In this document: piece by piece, positions 10,501-20,169 of the stretch
How the letters are laid out: each line of letters begins with the position of its first letter
How positions within the stretch are numbered: position 1 is the stretch's first letter
NCBI RefSeq assembly: GCF_032362555.1
Contig: NC_083507.1
Span: 1,553,001 to 1,617,000 of the forward strand
Source of the DNA: Amyelois transitella
Lineage: Eukaryota; Arthropoda; Insecta; Lepidoptera; Pyralidae
DNA length: 64,000 nucleotides
Direction of reading: 5' to 3'
The notes under the pieces: model-generated
What the model was told of the DNA's origin: nothing
Databases searched by the model: none
Seen by the model: the letters and a program-made list of their open reading frames with translations, nothing else
Program-made: the position numbers and the translations under genes

Positions 10501-11315
10501 ACTTTACTTATTTATAAACTGATTTTTACATTCTTGTCGGAAGCTCAAAAGGTCTGAAATCAGGATTTTATGAAATAAGTATAAAGATGGTACAGCAGTA
10601 ATTTTAAATCAAAATAAATCCAATGAAATGTAATAAAAAAAGTAATAAAAAAAAATTTTCAAAAGTTGTTTTTTCGCTAAACAATTTTTGTTTTAAAATA
10701 TTTTTTTTTATTACTTATAGAAAATATCTTTGTTTACGGCCTATAAAGAGCAAATGATTTTTCTTGAATGTAAACAATTTCTTTTAGGGCTAATTTTTTT
10801 TTATATAAATTTAAACAGATACTAATTTGATATACCTACTTTACAGTATGTAACTTTTAGTTTTTGAATAAGAAATTATATATTTTTATTATTTTATTAC
10901 CTCAATGCACCACAAACCTTAAATCAATGTGAATATGTAAATTTTAAAGTATATTTTCATGTAAGAAATCAATCGTCAGTGATAATTATATTGACTTAAA
11001 TCCAAATCTGGTTCAATACCTATGTATACTATAATCACACATAACGCTAAATAAAGGTGCTGTCACACTATTAACTTAAACATTTTGTGTTCATTACTTT
11101 GGAGTGAGTCGTAAGCGCCCGACGAGATCGGTATAAATGTATTTTGATATTATTTATGTTCACGTTTGTAAATATATTATAAAGAAAGGCATATCTCATT
11201 GTTCAGTAGTTAGGTGACATCAAACTACCAATAAATGTTGGAAGTATACAAGTAATTTTGGTGGTTTATTTAATTATTAATATAAGTAAAGATATTTTCA
11301 GTTATTTTAAGAGCA

Positions 11316-11563
11316 GTGCAATAAAAAAAAAGAATAGGACCACTCCATGTCGTTCCCATGGATGTCGTAAAAGGCGACTAAGGCTACAATAGGCTTACAA
11401 ACTTGGATTCTTTTTAAGGCGATGGGCTAGCAACCTGTCACTATTTGAATCTCAATTCTATCATTGGGCCAAACACCTGAACGTGGCCTATCAGTCTTTT
11501 CAAGACTGTTGGCTCTGTCTACCCCGCAAGGGATATAGACGTGATTATATGTATGTATTTATG
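11316..11563 (+). repeat. short LINE-termini repeat, near complete
   Basis: Head AGAATAGGACCACTCCATGT, middle GGCGATGGGCTAGCAACCTG, tail CCCGCAAGGGATATAGACGT then TATG-rich sequence. The region-specific head GTGGTTCCCGGCACC is missing. Confidence 0.75.
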
Positions 11564-11654
11564 TAAAGATATTTTCCCTGGATTGCGCGTGTGAACCTCT
11601 AGAAAGTAGCTATATTTGTTACTACTACCCCCGTTGCGTGGAATGCGCAAAGCC

Positions 11655-11745
11655 TTTTTTATCGCGCGAAAAACTATAGCTGTCCCTTTTCACGTCATAA
11701 TAAAAAGCGAATCAGCTATATATAGTTTTTCGCGTGAAGCTGCAG
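11655..11745. repeat. inverted-repeat hairpin
   Basis: CGCGAAAAACTATAGCTG and CAGCTATATATAGTTTTTCG are inverse copies, separated by about 35 bases. A related arm (GCGCGAAAAACTATT) lies at 39480. It is probably a small MITE. Confidence 0.4.
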
Positions 11746-12109
11746 GATAGAGAAGCTGGAGGTCTATTTATATGAACAGTATTCCCGAGGTCTTTTCATT
11801 GTACAAAAAGAGTAAAATAAAACTATAAATGAGATCTTTTAATTTTATTAAATTATTTTTGACTTATATGTATAAAAATACAATAAAATTTAAGTACTTA
11901 CATGATTTCTAGAAAATTAATACTTATAAAATTTATAAAACAAAATCTGTAAATTCGTTTAAAACATGAATTTTTCTACTCAATAGATTTCTGATCGTTA
12001 CTCTTACTGCAACTACGCACTTAGACTAAGCTATGTCTAACGTTGCCGAACTAACGATAGTCGACCTTGGAAACCAGCTCTACAATGTCTATTATCGAAT
12101 CCTTAAAAA

Positions 12110-12284
12110 GCGACTCTTTTTTTTTAGGCGATGAGCTAGCAACCTGTCATTATTTGAATCGTATTATATTGACTCTTATTACGCCACACACCTGAACGCG
12201 GCCTTTTAGTCTTTTAAATACTGTTGAATCTGTCTACCCCGCAAGGGATATAGACGTGACTATATGTATGTATGTATGTATTTC
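12110..12284 (+). repeat. short LINE-termini repeat, 3' half
   Basis: Starts at TTTTAGGCGATGAGCTAGC and ends in GATATAGACGTGACTATATG with TATG repeats. Confidence 0.7.
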
Positions 12285-12385
12285 TCAAAAACACCGTTAT
12301 AATGCTAGTTAATAAGATGAGACAGTGACCACATTTCAAATATATTTTTGTCCAACGTGCTTTTCGTCTAATTTTATAATACGGA

Positions 12386-12655
12386 TACATACATATGGTC
12401 ACGTCTATATCCCTTGCGGGGTAGACAGAGCCAAGAATCTTGAAAAGACTGAATGGCCACGTTCAGCTATTTGGCTTAACGAAAGAATTGAAATTCAACT
12501 AGTGACAGGTTGCTAGTTGCTGCCTATCGCCTAAAAAAGAATCCCACGTTTGTAAGCCTATCCCTTAGTCGCCTTTTACGACATCCATGGGAAAGATATG
12601 GAGTGGTCCTATTCTTTTTTGTATTTGTGCCGGGAGCCACACGGCATAATACGGA
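12386..12655 (-). repeat. short LINE-termini repeat, complete, in the sulfiredoxin 3' UTR region
   Basis: Reversed copy from tail (ATACATATGGTCACGTCTAT) to head (GTGCCGGGAGCCACACGGC). It faces the partial copy at 12110-12284, making an inverted pair. Confidence 0.8.
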
Positions 12656-12706
12656 TATAGGTATTAGATACATCAATTTACATTATCCATGTCCATAAAC
12701 AAACTA

Positions 12707-15700
12707 TCATTTCAAATCCGGCGTGCTGCTCCCCAAATAAGTCCTGAGGTCGGTGACGGTAGACCTTATCAGTTTGGCGGGGATGGTGTCCCGCTTTAGT
12801 CTCTGGTACGCTGTGAACCGGTGGCAGCCGCCGAAGCTGTAGAAGTAGTTCCCGCCTTCAGATCCCACGATCCATAGTACGTCGATGGGAGGCACATCTC
12901 CCGATTTCTCTTCTTTCTGAAAGAAAGGAAGTTGAAAAGATAAAAAATAATGATATGCCGTTTGGCTTCCAGAACCTATAAAAAAAAGAATAGGACCACT
13001 CCATCTCGTTCCAATGGATGTCGTAAAAGGCGACTAAGGGATAGGCTTATAAACTTGGGATTCTTCTTTCATACGATGGGCTAGCAACCTGTCACTATTT
13101 GAATCTCAATTCCATCGTTAAGCCAAACAGCTGAACGTGGCCTCTTCTTGGCCTTTTCAAGACTTTCTGCCTTATCGAAAATACTGGAAAGCCACGTTCA
13201 GCTGTATGGCTTAATGATGGAATTGATATTCAAATAGTGACAGGTTGCTAGCCCATCGCCTATAAAAAGAATCCCAAGTTTATTAGCATTTTCCTTAGTT
13301 GCCTTTTACGAGATTCATAGAAAAAATATTGAGTAAGTAGTCCTATTCTAAAAATCCGAGAACCACCACAACAGATTATATTTACATTCACTTTGTTAGG
13401 TCATCATCACATGGGAAAATACCAGAGACCAAGTCTGGTCATCATGTTTTCCTGTTGCCTGGTTATAAAGCTAACGGTGACTGACTCCTTGTTCAGTTTT
13501 CTTTGAATCCACGCAAGTTCAACTTGCTTCAAGGCATCATGAAGTTCTTATACGGTCAGTATTTTATTCTTTTTAAATTACTTATTTTATGAAGCATAAT
13601 GAAGTTCTTATTCGGTCAGTATTTTATTCTTTTTCAATTACTTATTTATGATTTTCGATTTATGATTATTTTTTTAAACAAAAATCTTCAGAATTACATA
13701 ATTGACTTTTATTTTCACAATACATATTTACTTACAATATGCACTAAAAGTAAAAACAGTTAGGCTAAGTAAAGGTTCTTTATAAAATAAAAGTCAGGCT
13801 GGATACATTTACAAAATAAAAACATAATTACGTCTTTATCCCATATTGGTTTAGACAGAACCGATAATCTTTTCAAGACTGAAAGACCAATTAGCTGTAT
13901 GGCTAAATGCTGGAATTGAGATTAAATTGACTCTTTTTTTTTTTGGCATAGAATACGCACATTATTATTATTTTTTTATTATTATCAGTTTACATAAGTA
14001 ACATATTATTTTCATTTTAGCATTGATGCTGCTGTTTTTGCTGGTTTCCGTGATCCACAAAGCCTCGGCCAAGACTTTATGCATCACTAACTACAGCCCA
14101 GTCTGCGCCACCAACGGCCGCACATTCCCAAACCTTTGCATGTAAGCACAAATCTATACTAATATTATAAAGCTGAAGAGTTTGTTTGTGTGTTTTAACG
14201 CGCTAATCTCAGGAACTACTGGTTCGAATTGAAAAATTATTTTTGTGTTGAATAGACCATTTATTAAGAGCGAAGAAATAATGGAGAATGTGAAAAAAAC
14301 GGGTTAATTATTCATCGTTGAGGGCTTCAATGATGCCCAAAATAACTATTCCACGCGGACGAAGACGCAGGAACAGCTAGTATAGAATTAACAGAAAGAG
14401 AGAATCTTTATTGAAGCTTAAAATAGAAGTTAACAAAACTTAAAATTTTTATTGTAACGCTACCAAAAAGGTTCCACTCAGCTTTATGTCATCATTAGAT
14501 AGCTGTTACGAGTATCTCTATAAATTTGCACATATTATTATCTATGTTATTCCAACGTCTTAGCTATATTTTATAAAGTTTCGTGAAAATCCGTTCCAAA
14601 ATTTTTACGTACAGCAGGTATAGACACACACATCGTTACAAATTTTAGCATTTATATTAAAAGTAGGAAGGATAGGATTAATTAACTAAACGTGTGTTTG
14701 TAGTCTAAGCGTCGTTTTAAGACAGAATTTGCAGTTTACAAGTCAAGTTGGTTCAGTCATTAATTTTTTTTCTTAATCCCAAATACAAGCATGGGAGGTT
14801 GTTTTTTTTTAATAATTACCAGATATTATAGGTACCTATATCTACCTAATTACAGGATGAGGGGCACAGGGGCAAAATTGAAACACAAAGGACGATGTGG
14901 CACAATTTAGAAGCGTAAAACGGACTGGTAATTTTAAGGAACTGCTTAATTTATTCATATTGTTTAATATTTTTTTATTTTGTAAATAAATAATTATTTT
15001 AAAGATATATTGTTTTTATAAATTATAACCCTCACAACACTTTGGAGCCAAGAATCCTGAGTAAGAAAAAATAAAGAGAAGAAAGCCCTTGAATCGGAAA
15101 GCCTTTTATAACATACAAACGTATCTGAAATCATAAAATTACGTTCATACTGTGTTCTTAATATTTATTATGTTGAGTAATGTTTGATAAATGAGGTATA
15201 TGACGAATTCACAAACTGTGATGTAGTTATTCCAAATACATACGTATAGGTATTGTTTATTCTTGTGTATATTGGATACTCTAACGCGATTTATCATAAT
15301 TAAATTAAACTACTTACTTATAAAATTTTAGCAAGTAGATAGACTAGAAGTTGAATTGTATACGCTACACAATTCACTGATTTATATGATATAGATTGCC
15401 TAAAAACTGCCTTATAATGCTTTTCTGGAGTTGATAAGTATATAAGAGTGGGGTTACCCTTATAAATAAAAATAGCACTTTCATGGTTAAAATATACCTA
15501 TGTAACATCCAAGACATATAATAATAGTTTGGTAACCACTTCTCAATGGCATTATAATAGTGTATCTAAAGTAAAGGAAATACCAGACAGCATGTGAGCG
15601 CAAGATTTTCCTGTTTTGTGAATCTTGCCATATAAAATAGACGCCGGTTTATTTTGCATATTAGTAGCATTTTAACACCGGGAAAGGCTTCTTGTTGGAA

Positions 15701-17149
15701 AATGAAGATTTTACATGGTAAGTGATTCTGTTAATTTTATTAATTAAAATCCTGGCGTTTTTATCTCAGCTTAATTTCTAAGGAGCACTCGGAGACCTGT
15801 CTATGAAGGCACATCGAGAATCCATGTGCGGAATGATAAGGTCAGTAATTCAGGAGCGTTCATTCATGGTTTAACTTACTTAAAAAAACAATGGTAGACT
15901 TGTGACGTAGAGATTATTGAAACTCAGATTTGTACTAAAAGACACGAAATACTGTTAACTTATGACGCCGATCAAATTAATATTGCTGAGTTTATTTTCA
16001 GCCCTTACTTGCCTTATGGTGGTAGGATTAGTTCTGCTGAGCGGGGTTGCGCACGCGCAGGGCTTCTGCCCGTATGATTACACCCCGGTTTGCGCTACCA
16101 ACGGACAAACTTACGGCAACATGTGCAGGTAATATATATCCACTTGCGTCTATTCATTGTTTTTGTTTTTGTACGCATTTACTTTAAATAGGTTACTGAA
16201 AAAGTAATTTTTTTTAAGGAGGGGTTCATTATTTAAGTTTTTATTGAACATTTTAGAGTTTTCGATTACGAATTTTCAGTAAAAAAATAGATGAAATCGT
16301 TAAGAAAAAAATTAAGTAAGTGTTTATAGGTATTAAAATAATAGTAGTGTAGTTTATACTAATTAGTATTAAGCAGGTATGCTAATAGATTTTTGTATTA
16401 CAATTTACAGCCTGCGGCGAGCTAGAGCTAAATTAGCACACAAGGGAGCTTGTTAAACGGGTTAAACTCTTTATCTTCTGGGGTTAACCATGCATTAGAG
16501 CTTATAATGGGTTAAACACGTTTTACAACAACGCATAGATTTTAGATTGCTAAGCCGGCGATAAGACAACATGACATGATGAAGCTTTTAATGATGACGA
16601 CAATTATATCGAAATGGATTACAGTCGAATTCCTTCATATTAATAATAGAAGAATAACGAATTATTTAACGTGATTGTTTTATTATACTTAGAATATATA
16701 CAACATAAACAGACTTTTCATTAAGCTAAACGTTGTCGCCTTACATACAGTCATTTCCTATGTTCCTTTGTTCCTTTTCCGTAGGTCAAAACTTCCCTCA
16801 CGTGAGATTTATAAAAAAAAGTATCTGGCCTTTATATCACATATTGCTTATGCCTTAGAGCAACTAATTAAGTATTATTCAAACAAAATTAAATACATTA
16901 AAAAATACTAAATTACACTAAAAATGATGAGAAATGCACGGCCTACACTGTTAGATAAAGACTACCTATGTGCAGCAGTGGATTTCATACAGCCGAGGTG
17001 ATGTTAAAAACATTACATCTACCAACCTCTATCGTCTCCATAAGGGATCTGACCTTCTTCTCGTCGAGCTCGGGCTTGAAAGGCCTCATGATAACCGACA
17101 TAGGCACGTCGTGAACCTCCTCCTTGTACGCGCTGTGTATGCTTGTCAT
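12707..17149 (-). CDS. Srx: sulfiredoxin, two coding exons
   Basis: Sulfiredoxin uses ATP to reduce over-oxidised (sulfinic) peroxiredoxin in the cytosol. Exon 1 is 17149-17027 (41 codons, donor gttggt). Exon 2 is 12916-12707 (acceptor ctttctttcag, stop TGA). The product is 110 residues. Exon 1 gives [13 protein letters not shown], matching the conserved start of the fold. Exon 2 gives VPPIDVLW, then [10 protein letters not shown] with the catalytic Cys, and ends [10 protein letters not shown], close to the human C-terminus. The start at 17149 lies after an acceptor-like TTTTGGCAG at 17172-17164, and a strong donor (gtaagtat, 17913-17906) lies upstream, so a non-coding first exon ending at 17914 is likely. 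The intron of 4.1 kb contains two Kazal genes on the opposite strand. Identification is strong; the start is slightly less sure. Confidence 0.92.
12979..13168 (+). repeat. short LINE-termini repeat, forward half of an inverted pair
   Basis: Head AAGAATAGGACCACTCCATC to CAGCTGAACGTGGCCTCTTC. It faces a reversed truncated copy at 13186-13372, so the pair could fold. It sits about 60 bases inside the sulfiredoxin intron from exon 2. Confidence 0.7.
13186..13372 (-). repeat. short LINE-termini repeat, reversed half of an inverted pair
   Basis: From GCCACGTTCAGCTGTATGGC to the reversed head GAGAACCACCACA. The LINE-like 3' tail is missing. Confidence 0.7.
13417..13470 (+). promoter_or_regulatory. 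Kazal gene 1 promoter block
   Basis: AAATACCAGA at 13417, then GTTTTCCTGTTGC, then TTATAAAG (TATA-like) at 13463, 76 bases before the ATG. The same order is found before Kazal genes 2 and 3, so the block is probably regulatory. Confidence 0.5.
13539..14910 (+). CDS. secreted four-cysteine Kazal proteinase inhibitor 1
   Basis: Kazal inhibitors block serine proteases; short four-cysteine forms are known from moth silk. Exons 13539-13554, 14021-14141 and 14856-14910 (TAG 14908-14910) join in frame to 64 residues. The start MKFLYG is followed by a hydrophobic run ([10 protein letters not shown]), which is a signal peptide likely cut after HKASA. The mature part has cysteines spaced C-x7-C-x10-C-x14-C, with [14 protein letters not shown] in the middle; this is the Galleria SPI2 spacing as I recall it. 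The gene lies inside the sulfiredoxin intron on the opposite strand. A second copy of exon 1 with its donor lies 60 bases downstream at 13599-13614. A Helitron starts 12 bases after exon 2. The 3' UTR holds AATAAA near 14985. The target protease is unknown. Confidence 0.85.
13599..13616 (+). pseudogene. duplicate first exon of Kazal gene 1
   Basis: ATGAAGTTCTTATTCGGTCAGT repeats the start codon, five codons and donor of exon 1 (13539) with one base changed, and the following TATTTTATTCTTTTT is also repeated. It would encode MKFLFG and splice in the same phase, so it could serve as an alternative first exon. Its own promoter is not visible. Confidence 0.6.
13815..13945 (-). repeat. short LINE-termini repeat, partial
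   Basis: ATTACGTCTTTATCCC, GGTTTAGACAGAACC and GGCTAAATGCTGGAATTGAG match the reversed 3' half of the family. It is in Kazal gene 1 intron 1. Confidence 0.6.
14153..14381 (+). mobile_element. Helitron-like element (Lep1 type)
   Basis: Starts TCTATACTAATATTATAAAG and ends CGCAGGAACAGCTAGT. It lies in the second intron of Kazal gene 1, beginning just after the exon 2 donor. Confidence 0.75.
15578..15641 (+). promoter_or_regulatory. Kazal gene 2 promoter block
   Basis: AAATACCAGACAG, GATTTTCCTGTTTTGTGAAT and the TATA box TATAAAATAG (15631) lie in that order, 71 bases before the ATG. The block is nearly identical to that of Kazal gene 3, extending through CGCCGGT and TTTGCATATTAGTAGCATTT. Confidence 0.65.
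15702..16456 (+). CDS. secreted four-cysteine Kazal proteinase inhibitor 2
   Basis: Same family and exon layout as gene 1. Exons 15702-15717, 16002-16128 and 16411-16456 (TAA 16454-16456) give 63 residues. After MKILHG comes a hydrophobic signal segment ([10 protein letters not shown]), with likely cleavage at AHA or AHAQ. The mature domain has [20 protein letters not shown] and ends right at the fourth cysteine (KGAC), again with x7, x10, x14 spacing. Exon 3 is Arg-rich ([12 protein letters not shown]). It lies inside the sulfiredoxin intron on the opposite strand. Upstream and 3' UTR sequences are shared with Kazal gene 3, showing recent duplication of the whole gene. Confidence 0.85.
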
Positions 17150-17162
17150 CCTGGCCGGTGAT

Positions 17163-17914
17163 ACTGCCAAAATTAAAAATAAAATTTCAAATAGGGACGT
17201 TGTCATTCCGAAGAATTGCGTTTAAAATTGATGATTATTAAGTTGTACTTGGTTAGTTATTAAATAAGTAGGTACAGGTCTGTATCAAACTAAAAAAAGA
17301 ACCGTTTTTTTTTCTTTAATTAAAGTTAGGGAAATAGTTATAACAAATCATCAAATAGTATTGCAAATACAATAAAAGTAGTGCAAATGGACCAAATTAT
17401 TTTAATTTATCACAAGCAACCTCATTATCTCAAGATAAGCCCAAGAGCTTGTACAGTTCTTAATATTATTAGGTATAAATGCGTTACCCGTGACTTCGTT
17501 TGACACAGAATTACAACATTTGACTTCAAATTGCAATATTCTACTTCAAACTATCTATAGGTACCAAATTCATTAACGTTGGTTTAGCGTTACTGTTTTT
17601 TCATTCAGCGGATAATAAGTTTTAAAAGCCTCATCAAAATTGGTCCATCCTGCAATGCGAAGATCACTTTGTTCTTCGATAAAAGGCTATTCGTTTTTAG
17701 ATGGGATTTGATATAAATATAGCTATTTTTTTATTAATAATATTGTAAATTAAGTCTTGATATTTATTTTAGATCATCCAAGTTGATAGTTGTAACTTGG
17801 TGCTTTCCATTCTTATATCATTAAGGCACGGATTGTGCAATTTAAGGCTTACGTCATATCCTAAAGTAGATATAAATAAACAATTAAATTATAAATAAAT
17901 ATCATATACTTACA
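17163..17914 (-). other. probable 5' intron of sulfiredoxin
   Basis: A strong donor (gtaagtat) on the minus strand at 17913-17906 pairs well with an acceptor at 17166-17164 (TTTTGGCAG), just before the start codon. The presumed non-coding exon would extend up from 17914, perhaps to about 18180. This is inferred from splice signals only. Confidence 0.45.
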
Positions 17915-18445
17915 GTTTTTGTGTGCCACAGAATTATTTATTCTTAAATTTCTAATTATTGACTTTATCATAACACAAACGCGAGAACACAACCGTTTCT
18001 GTATAAAATTGTTGTGACACTGACACGGTAAGCGTTAACCAGCTGATTTGAGCTGATTCATACCTATAGTAGGTACCTAACCTAGTCAAGGCCACCCACG
18101 TCATTGATAAAAAAAATAAACAAATTGTTACGATAATCTGTAGCACGTAGCTGACTGAGCACACTTTTATCGATGTTATCATTATCAGTTTATGCTAATG
18201 GGAAAGGTGTTTAATCTTTGTACGAAATAAACACGAGGGTCACGTCTCTTTTTCTAACGCCGTAGACAGAGAATATTATCTATTCCTAATTCCTAAATAG
18301 AATTTTGAGCGACGCTACACTTAACTTTGGCCTTCGGAGAGAAAGTTTAAAAACCTTTATTTCCTGGTCTGGTTGCCTTTTGATTGTCAATTAAAGATTA
18401 CAGGTACCCAAGTTTCATACATATATTAACGGCCAAACCCGATTT

Positions 18446-18586
18446 CAGGATCAACTAGTTTTGCATAGGCCAAACTAGTAGTTTCGTAGATAAACCGGTA
18501 TCTATGTATATCGCCTATACTTCGTCCTAAGCCTGATGGGATAAATCAGTTTAGCCTAGGCTAACTAATTTATCCTGATAGAAATA
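18446..18586. repeat. fold-back element
   Basis: CAGGATCAACTAGTTTTGCA with AGGCCAAACTAGT on the left is an imperfect inverse of GTTTAGCCTAGGCTAAC with TAATTTATCCTGATA on the right. It is probably an old MITE. Confidence 0.4.
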
Positions 18587-18934
18587 CACACTCTTAGGAT
18601 AAACTAAGTACGTCCTAGTCTGAATATTATGTAGTTACACATTTAATATAATTACCTATCTCTAATATTCTAAATTAAAGACTAAATTAGGTATTATTAA
18701 AATTTTGACTCCTACGAAGGGTTCCTATCACGCCATTCCATTCCCATTTATACTTTAAGGTATGTTTTAGTTCGGTCTAGTTCGGTAAGTTTTCGTTTCT
18801 TGTATGAAGAGAATAGAATTCTTGAATGTAAGCAAAATTTACAGAATGAGAATTAAACTTTTCACTTGTGACTTTTCCCAAGATGTAAAAACAATAACAC
18901 GACAGAAACAATTACCTCATACATGTTGCCGGGT

Positions 18935-19160
18935 AGGTGAGGTAAGAGGAGTAAAATTGACACACAAAAGAACGATGTGAATAGGATCCCTCTCCCATAG
19001 TTTTTACATAGATTATATGTATGTAATGTATGTAAAAACCCAAAATGTTAATTTAGGTGATTATTTCTAAGCATAATTTATTTTTTTAAATATAACATTT
19101 TTATAAATTTGATGCTCACGACATGTTTTGAACCAAGAGAGATGAGAGCCTTGTCAAAAA
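18935..19160 (+). pseudogene. decayed Kazal gene copy (exon 3 and 3' UTR)
   Basis: GTAAAATTGACACACAAAAG-AACGATGTG at 18954 matches Kazal gene 1 exon 3 (GCAAAATTGAAACACAAAGG-ACGATGTG). The homology continues into the 3' UTR: TATAAATTTGATGCTCACGA here against TATAAATTATAACCCTCACA at 15017, then AACCAAGAGAGATGAG against AGCCAAGAATCCTGAG. The reading frame is not kept, and no exon 1 or 2 is visible upstream. It sits between Kazal genes 2 and 3. Confidence 0.65.
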
Positions 19161-20047
19161 CAGTCCCCCAAAGAATGCCCAAAGATAATAATAATATTTC
19201 GATATTATCTCTGTTGTGATCATACGTAACTCTACTCTTTTTATGCTAGTTTTTATAATAATTTAAAGACTATAAGAATAACCACAGTTTCTCAAAATGG
19301 GACCATAGATAGTTTTTATGTTAAAATATAAATTAACTCGTTATATTATAATTTTCAACACCGAGATATATAGGATACGCCTAGGTATATAGTAGTTTTG
19401 TAAAAGTTTCATGATTTACTTTAAATGGTTAAATAAATTAGTATCTACTTAAGTATGTATTATACAATTTGTTCTAAGTATACCTACTCCTGACACGGTT
19501 GGTAAACCATGATCTTTTAATGTTTTAGTAAACGACTAAAAGCTTTCCTGGTTTTAATATGTCAGTGTAAGGTTATCCCAATATCTTCGCTTTGCTTTTA
19601 TTGCGTGATATCTAAAGGCGTATCCACACATGCCTGGCAATAATCCCCGCGGCATGTGTGAATGCGCCACAAGACACAAAAAAGCAGGTTTGGGAAGCGA
19701 CCACCGTTTGACATGAGTTCTCAGCGTACGGTCGGCAGCAGATAAAACTAACCACCTCTACTTCTTCTTTTAAATAAAAAGAGTGCGCATGCGTTTATCT
19801 CTTCCCGTTCCCGTGGAAATTTTTAAATAACCTTTCTTAACTGACGTCTCCTAATTACAATATATCTTCCTGCCTTAATATTAAATGACTCTTTTTTTGA
19901 CATTTCATAATCAGTAAGTGGATGAATAAGTGTATTTCGCTTTTTATTTATAAAGATCTAGAGAAGTGATGAGTTTCATCTGCCCTCGACTGTACGTACA
20001 TGTAGCCCTAGTGATAATAATGTATGTCCCTCAACAAAAACTAAAGG

Positions 20048-20108
20048 AAATACCAGACGGTATGTAAACACAAGATTTTCCTGTTTTGTGAATCTTGGTA
20101 TAAAATAG
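20048..20108 (+). promoter_or_regulatory. Kazal gene 3 promoter block
   Basis: AAATACCAGACGG, GATTTTCCTGTTTTGTGAAT and a TATA box TATAAAATAG (20099), 71 bases before the ATG. It is almost the same as the block before Kazal gene 2. Confidence 0.65.
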
Positions 20109-20169
20109 ACGCCGGTATATTTTGCATATTAGTAGCATTTTGAAACCGGCAAAAGCTTCTTGTTGGAAA

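Larger units (their letters stand above)
5360..11315 (+). other. Vav 3' UTR and intergenic DNA, no coding gene seen
   Basis: AT-rich sequence without a credible protein-coding exon on either strand. The first part is likely Vav 3' UTR. Possible AATAAA signals occur around 6250 and again near 11230, so the mRNA end cannot be placed. A 100-base hairpin at 7456-7555 is listed separately. The stretch 10200-10360 is less AT-rich and repeats GGGTCATAAA twice, but I do not recognise it. Confidence 0.5.
18183..20040. other. intergenic DNA between sulfiredoxin and Kazal gene 3
   Basis: AT-rich. It contains a fold-back element at 18446-18586 and a decayed Kazal 3' end at 18935-19160, both listed separately. 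Otherwise I see no gene. Confidence 0.5.

Noticed and set aside
17150-17206. N-terminal extension of sulfiredoxin (MTTSLFEILFLILAVSPAR)
   Set aside because: It contains an acceptor-like TTTTGGCAG just before the likely start Met, so most of it is probably intron; a leader peptide cannot be fully excluded.
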